Notes: a model not told the origin generated them from the sequence alone. A DNA stretch of 6,630 bases from a gamma proteobacterium symbiont of Lucinoma myriamae (GCA_025655635.1 JAHXIM010000242.1:1-6630); one strand, 5' to 3'; positions 1 through 6,573 are shown, counted from the first letter of the stretch. Numbers and translations are program-made.

Positions 1-2
1 TA

Positions 3-45
3 CATTTTTTTCACCAAATCGACCAGAAAATCTGCACTTATTATA
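3..45 (-). promoter_or_regulatory. Possible leftward promoter and translation start at the window edge
   Basis: On the - strand a perfect TATAAT lies at 45-40, followed about 28 bases downstream of the predicted start site by GGTGA, six A and an ATG at 5-3. This looks like the start of a gene running off the left edge. No convincing -35 is seen at 17 bp spacing, and only five bases of the putative gene are visible, so its product cannot be named. The inverted repeat at 18-60 brackets the -10 hexamer, as an autorepressor operator would. AT-rich DNA gives such hexamers by chance. Confidence 0.25.
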
Positions 46-60
46 ACATTTCTGGTCGAT
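18..60. repeat. Perfect 12-bp inverted repeat with 19-base spacer
   Basis: ATCGACCAGAAA at 18-29 is exactly repeated as its reverse complement TTTCTGGTCGAT at 49-60. The half-site centres are 31 bp apart, about three helical turns, and the spacer holds a leftward TATAAT. No run of T follows either arm on its own strand, so a terminator is unlikely. It could be a two-site operator for a dimeric repressor controlling a gene that starts at the left edge, or part of a mobile element end. The choice cannot be made from this window. Confidence 0.6.
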
Positions 61-124
61 CTGGCCACTCAAAAATAGGGATAATTCCTTACATTTCAAA
101 TAGATAATATGTTTTTCAGGGCTG

Positions 125-286
125 ACTAAGTATTATCGTTACAATTCAGGACGTGATAAATATCTGGAAAAAGTCTGGGGTGATGATTTACATAAAAGAC
201 AAAAAAAGCCTAACGATTCTCAAAAGAAAAACAGCATTAGCACAGAAAATACTGAAAAAAAAGCACAAACATTAAAAGGCATTTAT
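125..286 (+). pseudogene. C-terminal remnant of MsrA plus linker, in frame with MsrB
   Basis: From the TAG at 101-103 the frame is open without a stop into MsrB. Codons 128-187 encode KYYRYNSGRDKYLEKVWGDD, which resembles the C-terminal tail of many proteobacterial MsrA proteins (pattern YYRY-x-[CS]-GRD-x-x-L-x-x-x-WG). Then comes a charged, Gln/Lys/Ser/Asn-rich linker of about 33 residues up to the MsrB start. The bulk of MsrA, including its GCFW catalytic motif and YHQ(D/N)Y region, is absent, and there is no ATG, GTG or TTG in this frame before 287. The simplest reading is a PilB-like MsrA-MsrB fusion whose 5' part was lost or displaced at about 122-128, for example by an insertion or rearrangement. 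The family assignment comes from memory of the motif, without an alignment. Confidence 0.6.
274..279 (+). promoter_or_regulatory. Ribosome binding site of msrB
   Basis: AAAAGG sits 7 bases before the ATG at 287. This supports independent translation start at 287 even though the frame continues upstream into the MsrA remnant. Confidence 0.5.
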
Positions 287-721
287 ATGAAGCAAGATGA
301 CAAAGAGCTTAGAAAAAATCTCACTGAGCTGCAATACAAAGTTACTCAGGATGAGGGCACTGAACGCCCGTTTCAAAATGAATATTGGGATAATAAAAGA
401 CCAGGTATCTACGTTGATATCGTTTCCGGTGAACCATTATTCAGTTCAACAGATAAATACAATTCAAAAACGGGCTGGCCCAGTTTCACCCGTCCTATAG
501 AAGATGCTGCTCTCACTGAGAAAACAGATAAACATTTGTTTTATAGCCGTACTGAGGTGAGAAGCAAAAATGCTGACTCGCATTTAGGACATGTTTTTAC
601 AGATGGTCCTGAACCAACCGGTTTAAGATATTGTATTAATTCTGCTTCCCTCAAATTTATCCCAAAAGAACAATTAGTTGAACAGGGTTATGAGCAATTT
701 GTGAATCTGTTAGGAAAATAG
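287..721 (+). CDS. msrB: Peptide methionine-R-sulfoxide reductase, single-cysteine MsrB
   Basis: MsrB reduces the R epimer of methionine sulfoxide, free or in proteins, usually with thioredoxin as electron donor. The 144 residues cover the whole domain: GIYVDIVSGEPLFSS at 40-54, GWPSF at 63-67, HLGHVF at 99-104 with the active-site histidines, PTGLRYCINSASLKF at 110-124 with catalytic Cys116. The zinc CxxC pairs of many MsrB proteins are replaced (SG at 47-48; S93 and A96), as in the zinc-free PilB type. The resolving cysteine often found just before GWPSF is Thr62 here, so Cys116 is the only cysteine. No signal peptide is seen from the ATG at 287, so this form would be cytoplasmic; as part of a longer fusion the location could have been different. 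The start at 287 has a ribosome binding site, but the frame continues upstream into an MsrA-like tail. Confidence 0.93.
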   Translation: MKQDDKELRKNLTELQYKVTQDEGTERPFQNEYWDNKRPGIYVDIVSGEPLFSSTDKYNSKTGWPSFTRPIEDAALTEKTDKHLFYSRTEVRSKNADSHLGHVFTDGPEPTGLRYCINSASLKFIPKEQLVEQGYEQFVNLLGK

Positions 722-787
722 AGCTGTCATATTAATTCAGGTTCAAAATATTGCTTCATATACGTTTTGTAGTGGTACTGCGTATAT

Positions 788-858
788 GGTGGGCCTATTC
801 TATCTTTGTTATAAATAGAGCTATACCCACCTTATAACCATAATTTTACATGGTTTTC
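788..858. terminator. Hairpins between convergent genes, possible weak terminators
   Basis: GGTGGG at 788-793 pairs with CCCACC at 826-831, with further partial pairing inside (CTAT/ATAG). A second small stem, AACCAT at 836-841 with ATGGTT at 850-855, is followed by TTCTT and could end msrB transcription. Another perfect 8-bp inverted repeat, CATATACG/CGTATATG, lies just before at 757-764 and 781-788. The position between the ends of two convergent genes fits termination, but the stems are short or AU-rich and the U-tracts weak. Confidence 0.35.
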
Positions 859-2177
859 TTACATGTTCACTCCATCACCATTCCAGATGAAGCTGCCCAT
901 AAGTATATTCGCGTCCCCATTGTCTAGTTCAAGTGTTCTTGATACTTCCAGTGTTTCCAGGTCTATTTCAAAAAAAACGCCATCATGGCTGGCAGCACTA
1001 TAAAAATACTTCATATCCAAACTAACACCCGAAGTATGTGCTTGCGACTTATAACTGGGATCTGCTGAACTTGCAACCTCGACATTCTTCTTCCAGGTAT
1101 GATCTTTTGTATCAATGACTGTCATGTAAGTAGCATTGTGATTGGTGACTATTGCCAGATCCCGCATTGGGGCAAAGGTGGTGTGACCTGCACCAGGGCC
1201 GGCATCAATCATTGTTATGACTTTCATGGTATCTTTATTGATGACAAATACATGTCCCTCAGCTGATCCTATATAAATATGCACGCCATCCGGATGAAAA
1301 TCTGCATGATGCGATCCCATAGTAGATGGGTCAAGCTGCCAGTGATGGGAGCTCAATTCAACCTCGCCAGTCTTAACTAGTCGTCTATTGCGAACTTCAA
1401 AGCGAATGATGGATGGTGAGATTTTCTCATCTTGATTTCCCTCTGCTACGGCATAGAATATATTTTCATCACCATCACTCATAGTATCTGAGGGTGGCTG
1501 GAACAGATGGTGAACCGAGGTGGTCGTTGATAAAGTGGATAACAGATTGCCACCGCTTTTATTCCAAAGCTGTATCTGACGATAAGCACGGTCCAGCATG
1601 AAGAAACGAGAATTATCTAGCCATAAAGGGTGTCCTGTTGCCAGTGAACCACCGAAGTCCCGGGGGGTAGTTAATTCATCATACCCCATAACCTTTACTA
1701 CTTTGTCATGGTCTACACGAATGATGCTGGTCATAGGTTTATCGCCGCCGGACACCGCTGACAGACCTGTATCAGCATTGTAGTTGGTTGAACGCGGCTT
1801 GTGTTTCAGAGGGATCTGGCCGGCGTTTTCAATGGTATAATTATCAACGACTGTGAGTGATTCGGTCTTTCGCGTGAGTGGTAAGCTTTTTCTGTACCTT
1901 GCTGATCGATCCCATACGGACCGTCTCCTGTATCTTCTACTATGGTCAACAATTTCATATTATCGACATCAATTGCAAAGACTCGATTAGAGTCCCAATC
2001 ACCGTAGTAGGCTAAATTTTCAACTTCGTATATGTTGTTGCTGGTATAACTATCCTGATTTACATAGCCTGGATTTCTGAATCCGTGATCGTGTTTGGCT
2101 TCTTCTGCATGGATAATACCAGAGCTTAACAGGATAGTGCCAACCATACTTAGCATAGTAAATCTAATCGTTTTCAT
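859..2177 (-). pseudogene. Exported His-rich beta-propeller protein (YncE/YVTN-like), frameshifted
   Basis: The 5' part starts at ATG 2177 after a GGGG ribosome binding site. It encodes a clear Sec signal peptide with probable cleavage after IIHA (residue 24), then KHDHG and propeller-like sequence (NRVFAIDVDNMKLLTIV, GPYGIDQQGTEKAY). After about residue 100 the match continues in another frame: TRKTESLTVVDNYTIENAG and onward, without a stop, to the TAA at 859. One missing base near 1875-1880 explains this; adding it gives 439 residues. Repeated blades include HADFHPDGVHIYIGSAEG, VFVINKDTMKVITMIDAG, GAGHTTF and TYMTVIDTKDHTW. Many histidines fall at blade turns (SVHHLF, SSHHW, GSHHADFH, GAGH, TNH, QAH, ASHDG), which suggests metal or cofactor binding at the propeller funnel; this is inference. 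The exact family was not recognised; resemblance to cytochrome d1-type and YVTN propellers is structural only. As sequenced, only a ~123-residue fragment would be made from the normal start; a GTG at 1755 could start the C-terminal part but without a signal peptide. Confidence 0.75.
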
Positions 2178-2246
2178 TTATGAAACCCCATTCAATTTAT
2201 TGAAATAAAATCGTATAGCAAATCGTTGCGAAGTGAATCCGCGAAC

Positions 2247-2295
2247 TGATAAAATTTTAGAGTAAAATAATATTGTTATCGGTGATAATTATCAC
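2247..2295 (-). promoter_or_regulatory. CRP/FNR-type class II promoter of the propeller gene
   Basis: The perfect 14-bp palindrome GTGATAATTATCAC at 2282-2295 fits the CRP/FNR superfamily layout: GTGA-N6-TCAC (CRP-like) and GTGAT-N4-ATCAC (FNR/Anr/Dnr-like, 4 of 5 bases per half). Reading leftward, the hexamer TAAAAT (5 of 6 to TATAAT) at 2259-2254 has its centre 32 bp from the palindrome centre. That places the site at -41.5 relative to a start near 2247, the class II activator position. The leader to the ATG at 2177 would be about 70 bases. The -10 could be fortuitous in AT-rich DNA, but palindrome plus exact spacing is good support. A looser GTGA-N8-TCAC dyad lies at 2319-2334. Confidence 0.5.
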
Positions 2296-2305
2296 GAGTT
2301 CTGGT

Positions 2306-2682
2306 TTAAGAAATGAAAGTGATGCTTATGTCACATTTAGGAACAATTATTGTTTTTTTGCGGAACTTTTTAATGAATGAAAGACAAGCTATGACGACTA
2401 AACAGCAGAGAGCCATATTATGATTTAAATTAATGACATTAATTGGTTTCGCCTGGCAGGATAAAATGTTAACACGGATAAGATCGCCTAAATCACCAAT
2501 GCCATTTCTTATTCTATTAATTTGGGATTGTTGTCGTTGATTATAACCGGTGATTGCAAGTTGCTTTTGAGCATCACTCGTCTGTAGCCATTGTTCTTCA
2601 GGTACACCAAACTGAGTGGGCGTGCAGCCGTTTAAAAAGAAGGTGAAAATAATAAAAAAAGAACAGGTAGAAGATTATGCAC
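2306..2682 (-). pseudogene. Small lipoprotein gene, frameshifted in an A7 run
   Basis: From GTG at 2682 (GGA about 7 bases before it) the - strand reads VHNLLPVLF, a typical lipoprotein signal start, then leaves frame at seven T (A7 at 2654-2660 on the + strand). With one more T it continues FIIFTFFLNGC, a lipobox with Cys20 (codon 2626-2624), and then stays open for 106 codons to the TAA at 2308-2306. The mature start TPTQFGVPEEQW and GYNQRQQSQ resemble small proteobacterial lipoproteins with a GVPE-x-x-W and YN-x-RQ pattern, of unknown function. A hydrophobic stretch followed by KKFRKK occurs near the C-terminus, which is odd for a lipoprotein. The corrected length is 125 residues. It follows the nucleotidyltransferase by 47 bases in the same direction and may belong to that operon. 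The frameshift may be a read error in the homopolymer, real decay, or phase-variable. Confidence 0.55.
2428..2444. repeat. 17-bp palindrome inside the lipoprotein 3' region
   Basis: AATTAATGACATTAATT is a perfect 8-1-8 inverted repeat. It lies within the lower-confidence C-terminal part of the lipoprotein frame, about 250 bases upstream of the propeller start. No U-tract follows on the - strand, so it is not an obvious terminator. It could be an operator, or chance in AT-rich sequence. Confidence 0.4.
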
Positions 2683-2729
2683 TAGAGATCCATTGAATAA
2701 TTAATAGATATGGAGGGTAACTCGGAACC

Positions 2730-3638
2730 TTAACGGTTAATGATATTTGAAATGGCTTCCAGTTTTCTAATGGCTTCAGTGCCTTCATCTTTATCAGCAG
2801 AAATGCAGCCTTCTAAAGAGCCATAATGGTGTTCAAGACAATTGAGCAGTAACTGCCTGATGGCTTTTTTATCAGGTTTTTGTGGTAAAGCACTGGAAAT
2901 ATATAAGGTCTCTAGTTGTTTTTCTTTGTGATTAAAAAATTCTCTTAGTTGCTCCTTGCTCCATTCACCACGGCGCACGGCTTTTAATTGTTCACGGTTT
3001 CTGGTTAAGTCCAGATCACCTTCAACAAGGATCATTTCAATTTCAGAAATCAGTCGAACCACATGATAAGCAAATTTGGTTGAATAGCCATGCTTATCAT
3101 AATCAGCTCTACGGGCAGTACCTGTCTGTGGAACAGAGTGCTCTGCCTTGTGTAATTGGGCATAACTATAACCTTTGAATTTATGCCAGGCACCTTTGTG
3201 TAAAAAAAGTTTTCGATTTTCTCTTACCAGTTCACCTACCTGAGTGGAATATAAAATACAGCGTCTGGGTACAAAAAGAGAGTCAATCATATTAGGATTA
3301 TTTTCCATGCATAATTGAAAATATTTAACGATGGAATAAATAGTAAAATCATATTCCTGACCTTTACCACCCATGGCTGAAGGATCAATAATATGATGTT
3401 GCTGATATTGTTCAAATTTTTTAACAGGGCTACCAAAGCCGGGTATTTCACCTATCGTATGAGGAAAAACATCTTCACGATTTGGAATACAAAAACCATA
3501 AATATCCATATCAGAACTATCATTTGACACACCATAAGCAATGGACCCCATAACCACTTCCATTTGTATGGCATTGGCCAGGAATTTGGGTGGAGTGATT
3601 AATTTGTTCTTAGTAAGTCGTTGTATTGTGCTGCTCAA
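2730..3638 (-). CDS. RlaP-type nucleotidyltransferase (DNA polymerase beta superfamily)
   Basis: The 302-residue protein carries the nucleotidyltransferase core: GSIAYGVSNDSSDMDIYGF at 31-49, with GS at 31-32 and metal-binding Asp43 and Asp45; Asp97 in EYDFTIYS is a candidate third acidic residue. Downstream are NPNMIDSLF (114-122), WHKFKGYSYAQLHK (151-164) and KHGYSTKFAYHVVRLISEIE (182-201), the layout of the PF10127 (RlaP) family, a group of predicted nucleotidyltransferases partly linked to RNA repair ligases. Substrate unknown; no RNA ligase or other partner is visible. No signal peptide or membrane helix, so cytoplasmic. The start is TTG at 3638, 4 bases after the TgpA-like stop, with AAGG about 9 bases upstream, overlapping the end of that gene; the first ATG (residue 26) would cut close to the catalytic GS motif and is less likely. 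Cotranscription with the two upstream genes is very likely from spacing. Confidence 0.88.
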   Translation of the reverse strand: MSSTIQRLTKNKLITPPKFLANAIQMEVVMGSIAYGVSNDSSDMDIYGFCIPNREDVFPHTIGEIPGFGSPVKKFEQYQQHHIIDPSAMGGKGQEYDFTIYSIVKYFQLCMENNPNMIDSLFVPRRCILYSTQVGELVRENRKLFLHKGAWHKFKGYSYAQLHKAEHSVPQTGTARRADYDKHGYSTKFAYHVVRLISEIEMILVEGDLDLTRNREQLKAVRRGEWSKEQLREFFNHKEKQLETLYISSALPQKPDKKAIRQLLLNCLEHHYGSLEGCISADKDEGTEAIRKLEAISNIINR

Positions 3639-3642
3639 TTAA

Positions 3643-5712
3643 CTAAGCCTTATAGTGTTGAATTGTTTTGAGAAACTGCTCTATCAATTGTTTATTATTT
3701 TGACTGCCATATCGGATCTGAATATAGTCATTGATAATCGATTGAATTATAGATGCTTTCTCAGGAAATTTTTTTATTGCCTGAAGTTTAATGGCTTCAG
3801 GGCCTTCACTTATTTGCAGCGACATACCGGCATTATTTAATTTGTTTATAAATTTTAAATAATGACGATAGACTTTATCTGTATTTTTATAATGCGGATA
3901 AAATTGAATTAATTGAAATATAATGACCAAAGAGATCATTCCTGCCACCAGTAAAAAAATCAGTGTTTGCCAATTGGCAGTCAAACCCATCAGCTTTAAC
4001 AATAGACCCTGCTTGGTTTTATCATAACCTAAAATCCAATTATTCCAGGAGTGTTTTATATGATCAATGGATTGCTTGAGTTGTTTATAAAAATTATAAA
4101 CAGCTGTTTTTTGTTGTGCTGTTAAATTAGGTAAATCAGGTAGATTGAGAGAAGAAAAGCTCAGGCGTTCCAGATTTGTTTGGAAAATATCTGCTTCAAT
4201 GCGATCAGCCGGAATCATGGCTGTGGGATCAACTCTTAACCAGCCATTACCCTCCAGCCAGACCTCAGCCCAGGCATGAGCATTGGATTGACGGACAATA
4301 TAATAATTACCGACATCATTTTTTTCGATGCCCTGATAACCGGTGACCACTCGGGCGGGAACACCGGCAGCACGCATTAATAAAACGAAGCTGCTGGCAT
4401 AATGCTCACAAAAACCACGCTGCTTATCAAACAAAAATTGATCACTGGGATTATCAATCATCACATCGGGTTTTGTTGTGTAATAGAAGGGCTGATCTTT
4501 AAAGTAATTTAAGCCAGCTAATACAATTTGTTTGGGATCGCTTAAAGCAGTTTGCCATTGCTTGCCCAGTTTATGAGTTTTTGGATTGCTTGATGGTGGA
4601 AATTTAAGTGCGGATTTGAGTTCATTTTTAGTCACCTGATCAAGATAAAACTGTGTCATGGAGGTGACATGATATTGTGTTAACTGATGAATATTATTCT
4701 TATTAAGCAGCTGTAAATCAGTATTGAGGTAAAATCCCTTTATGGTGTCGCCTTGTATCTCCTGTGGCATTTCAAGTGCAAAAAGCCATTTCTGCTGATG
4801 AGGTTCAAGAGTAATGGTATACGAAATAGGATTTTTATTGTTTCTGATGACTTGTGAAAAAGATTTTTTTAAGGGCTTTTGTTTTTTGTGTGTCCATAAA
4901 AAACCATCAGTTTCACTTAATACTGGACCACGCCAATAGAGTTTGTCAGCAGCAGGAATTAAATTCTTAAAATCAATTCGAAAGGCAATGTCATCTGAAT
5001 CCACTAATTCACTGACACTACCGGGATACATTTTATCAGATAAACCTGTTGTACTGGAGTGCCCATCATCAGGCAAACTCCAGAGTGGTCCGGGAATACG
5101 GGGGAAAAATAAAAAAAGGATAATGGCAATGGGCAGTGCTTTTACAAACAAGTGAGCAACTAAGCGAATATTATCGGTAAATGGCAATGCATTTTGCGGT
5201 TTGCGATTAAATGTGCTGAGCATGAGGGTTAAAATAATACAATTCAGAAAGGTAAACAGGCTGAGAATAACATCTTGTGAACGTAAAAAATGAGTAATTA
5301 AAATAAAATATCCCAAAAATAAAACGAGAAAAATATTACGTCTATCCAGTTCATTGTGAATTTCTAATAATTTTAAACACACCATAATGGCTAACAGACT
5401 TAACGAAGCTTTTTGAGAAAATAAAAAGCCATAATTTATCACTAAAATAGCCAGTGCAATAAAGACCAGAAAAAACCGTATTAAGCGTCCTGGCAGAGGA
5501 ATAATGCCCAAAGTATGTAAAGTAAACCAGATTAAAATAGCCGTTATATAAAGAGAAATAATGGGGGATATGGTGATTAAATGAGGTAATAAAATAATAA
5601 AAAGAATAATGGGCAACAGAGTATGAACACTATTGATAAAATGATTCATATTAAAATGAAAGGGTGATGAACGATGAATCATATTTTTAAATGTCAAAGA
5701 TAAAGACTTCAT
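3643..5712 (-). CDS. tgpA: TgpA-like membrane transglutaminase (DUF3488-transglutaminase-DUF4129)
   Basis: An inner-membrane protein of 689 residues. The N-terminal third has about six or seven hydrophobic helices (roughly 30-205), ending in the DUF3488 signature FPRIPGPLW...TGLSDKMYPGSVSELVDSDDIAFRI. A transglutaminase-like core follows, with the full Cys-His-Asp triad: GFCEHYASSF (Cys435), NAHAWAEVW (His479), RVDPTA (Asp495). A last helix at about 582-602 leads to a cytoplasmic C-terminal DUF4129-like tail. The core should lie on the periplasmic side. TgpA of Pseudomonas aeruginosa has this architecture and is essential there; its substrate is not known. The ATG at 5712 was chosen because its A is the last base of the DUF58 stop (TGATG), typical of translational coupling. 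A GTG at 5751 in the same frame would add 13 residues and a 40-base overlap, and is less likely. Confidence 0.92.
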   Translation of the reverse strand: MKSLSLTFKNMIHRSSPFHFNMNHFINSVHTLLPIILFIILLPHLITISPIISLYITAILIWFTLHTLGIIPLPGRLIRFFLVFIALAILVINYGFLFSQKASLSLLAIMVCLKLLEIHNELDRRNIFLVLFLGYFILITHFLRSQDVILSLFTFLNCIILTLMLSTFNRKPQNALPFTDNIRLVAHLFVKALPIAIILFLFFPRIPGPLWSLPDDGHSSTTGLSDKMYPGSVSELVDSDDIAFRIDFKNLIPAADKLYWRGPVLSETDGFLWTHKKQKPLKKSFSQVIRNNKNPISYTITLEPHQQKWLFALEMPQEIQGDTIKGFYLNTDLQLLNKNNIHQLTQYHVTSMTQFYLDQVTKNELKSALKFPPSSNPKTHKLGKQWQTALSDPKQIVLAGLNYFKDQPFYYTTKPDVMIDNPSDQFLFDKQRGFCEHYASSFVLLMRAAGVPARVVTGYQGIEKNDVGNYYIVRQSNAHAWAEVWLEGNGWLRVDPTAMIPADRIEADIFQTNLERLSFSSLNLPDLPNLTAQQKTAVYNFYKQLKQSIDHIKHSWNNWILGYDKTKQGLLLKLMGLTANWQTLIFLLVAGMISLVIIFQLIQFYPHYKNTDKVYRHYLKFINKLNNAGMSLQISEGPEAIKLQAIKKFPEKASIIQSIINDYIQIRYGSQNNKQLIEQFLKTIQHYKA

Positions 5713-6545
5713 CACTTTTTCGCCTGATACATTGCTAATGTTTTGAGGCACTGATGTTGATGTGCCTCACCCTGAGAGATATTAACTGTTTTATCAGGCA
5801 ACATTAGACCATATCGATCTCCCTGTGTTTCCGCATCAATAATTAACCGGCATAATTGACTCAGACGTTGTTCAATACCCCCGCTAAGTTCTTTCCAGTT
5901 TAACCAATATTCATAATTATTAGCACCGGAAAAGGTTTTACTTAAAAGTCCCTGTTCACGAGCATACGCTTTCCAGTGAATATGTTTCAGGGACTCACCA
6001 GGTTGATGGGCTTTAAAACCACTAAAATCATCGAAACCCCGGCCTAGTGATCCCTGACCTTCGCTATCTGAACCACTTTGTGGTTTATGTAAAAAAGGCG
6101 GTGCTGGATTGGGATAAACAATGGCGTCAGAATTAAGCTGAATATTTGCCCATGCACGAAAAAGTCCTAAGGGGTAACAGCTTGAAATAGTGATAGGTGA
6201 TAACTCAAATGGTCCACGTTGACTGGTGGCATGAGACAGGTGCAATATTGTTTTGTCTTTAAATGGGACATCGACAAGTTCTGCTGAACGTGTAGCAGAG
6301 GACAGGCTGTGTTTAGTGCTAGAAAATTTTACTGCAATAGAATAATTACTGAGTTTATTGCTTAAAATTTTATGCTGGGATAATTGCTTAATAGCCAACG
6401 GTAAACTGATTGTCTGATAACAAAAAACAGGTTTAACATGGGCGATAGAAAATTGCAGACCAAGTAGATTCTGCTGAGTCATGTGCATAGAGACCAGACC
6501 AATACCAGTGAGTAAAAAAGTGAAAAAAAAGACTAAAGAATTCAT
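5712..6545 (-). CDS. DUF58 domain protein, N-terminally short
   Basis: DUF58 proteins are regularly encoded with a MoxR AAA ATPase and a TgpA-like transglutaminase and are thought to act with them at the membrane; the exact role is unknown. Here 277 residues show one hydrophobic helix (about 3-20), a beta-rich section with QRGPFELSPITIS (109-121) and CYPLGLFRAW (123-132), then the DUF58 signature GFDDFSGFKAHQPGESLKHI with HWKAYAREQGLLSKTF (170-205). Relatives usually have two helices and begin some 40 residues earlier; the helix seen here matches the second (FFLTFLLTGIGLVSM-like). No frame in the 85 bases upstream encodes a first helix. A strong ribosome binding site, AAAGGGGA, precedes the ATG by 6 bases, so this start looks real and used. 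Its TGA overlaps the next gene's ATG. Confidence 0.88.
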   Translation of the reverse strand: MNSLVFFFTFLLTGIGLVSMHMTQQNLLGLQFSIAHVKPVFCYQTISLPLAIKQLSQHKILSNKLSNYSIAVKFSSTKHSLSSATRSAELVDVPFKDKTILHLSHATSQRGPFELSPITISSCYPLGLFRAWANIQLNSDAIVYPNPAPPFLHKPQSGSDSEGQGSLGRGFDDFSGFKAHQPGESLKHIHWKAYAREQGLLSKTFSGANNYEYWLNWKELSGGIEQRLSQLCRLIIDAETQGDRYGLMLPDKTVNISQGEAHQHQCLKTLAMYQAKK

Positions 6546-6551
6546 CAGTGT

Positions 6552-6559
6552 TCCCCTTT
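6552..6559 (-). promoter_or_regulatory. Strong ribosome binding site of the DUF58 gene
   Basis: AAAGGGGA on the - strand lies 6 bases before the ATG at 6545. An in-frame TAA overlaps it just upstream, so no longer version of the protein can be read in this frame. This fixes the start and makes the short N-terminus unlikely to be an annotation artefact. Confidence 0.65.
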
Positions 6560-6573
6560 AAATCAACAGTGTT

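Noticed and set aside
18..60. Inverted repeat as a rho-independent terminator
   Set aside because: The stem is only 5/12 GC with a 19-base loop, and no T-run follows it on either strand.
297..500. Second + strand ORF inside msrB
   Set aside because: It is an alternate frame of msrB, which carries full family motifs.
1598..1783. Short + strand ORF opposite the propeller gene
   Set aside because: It lies wholly antisense to a gene with clear signal peptide and blade repeats and has no recognisable motif or good ribosome binding site.
1875..1900. Programmed -1 frameshift at GAAAAAG in the propeller gene
   Set aside because: The frame reads GAA AAA GCT, so the heptamer is not in the X-XXY-YYZ register; only a single-tRNA slip is possible, and no downstream stem-loop was obvious. 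The propeller-like match continues a few codons past the A-run before changing frame, so a base loss near 1875-1880 fits better.
859..2177. Propeller protein as the zinc chaperone AztD
   Set aside because: Both are exported His-containing propellers, but the remembered AztD sequence pattern does not match and no AztA-C transporter genes are present.
4943..5155. Short + strand ORF opposite the TgpA-like gene, and a similar one at 3655-3840
   Set aside because: Both are antisense shadows of a well-supported gene with complete catalytic motifs.
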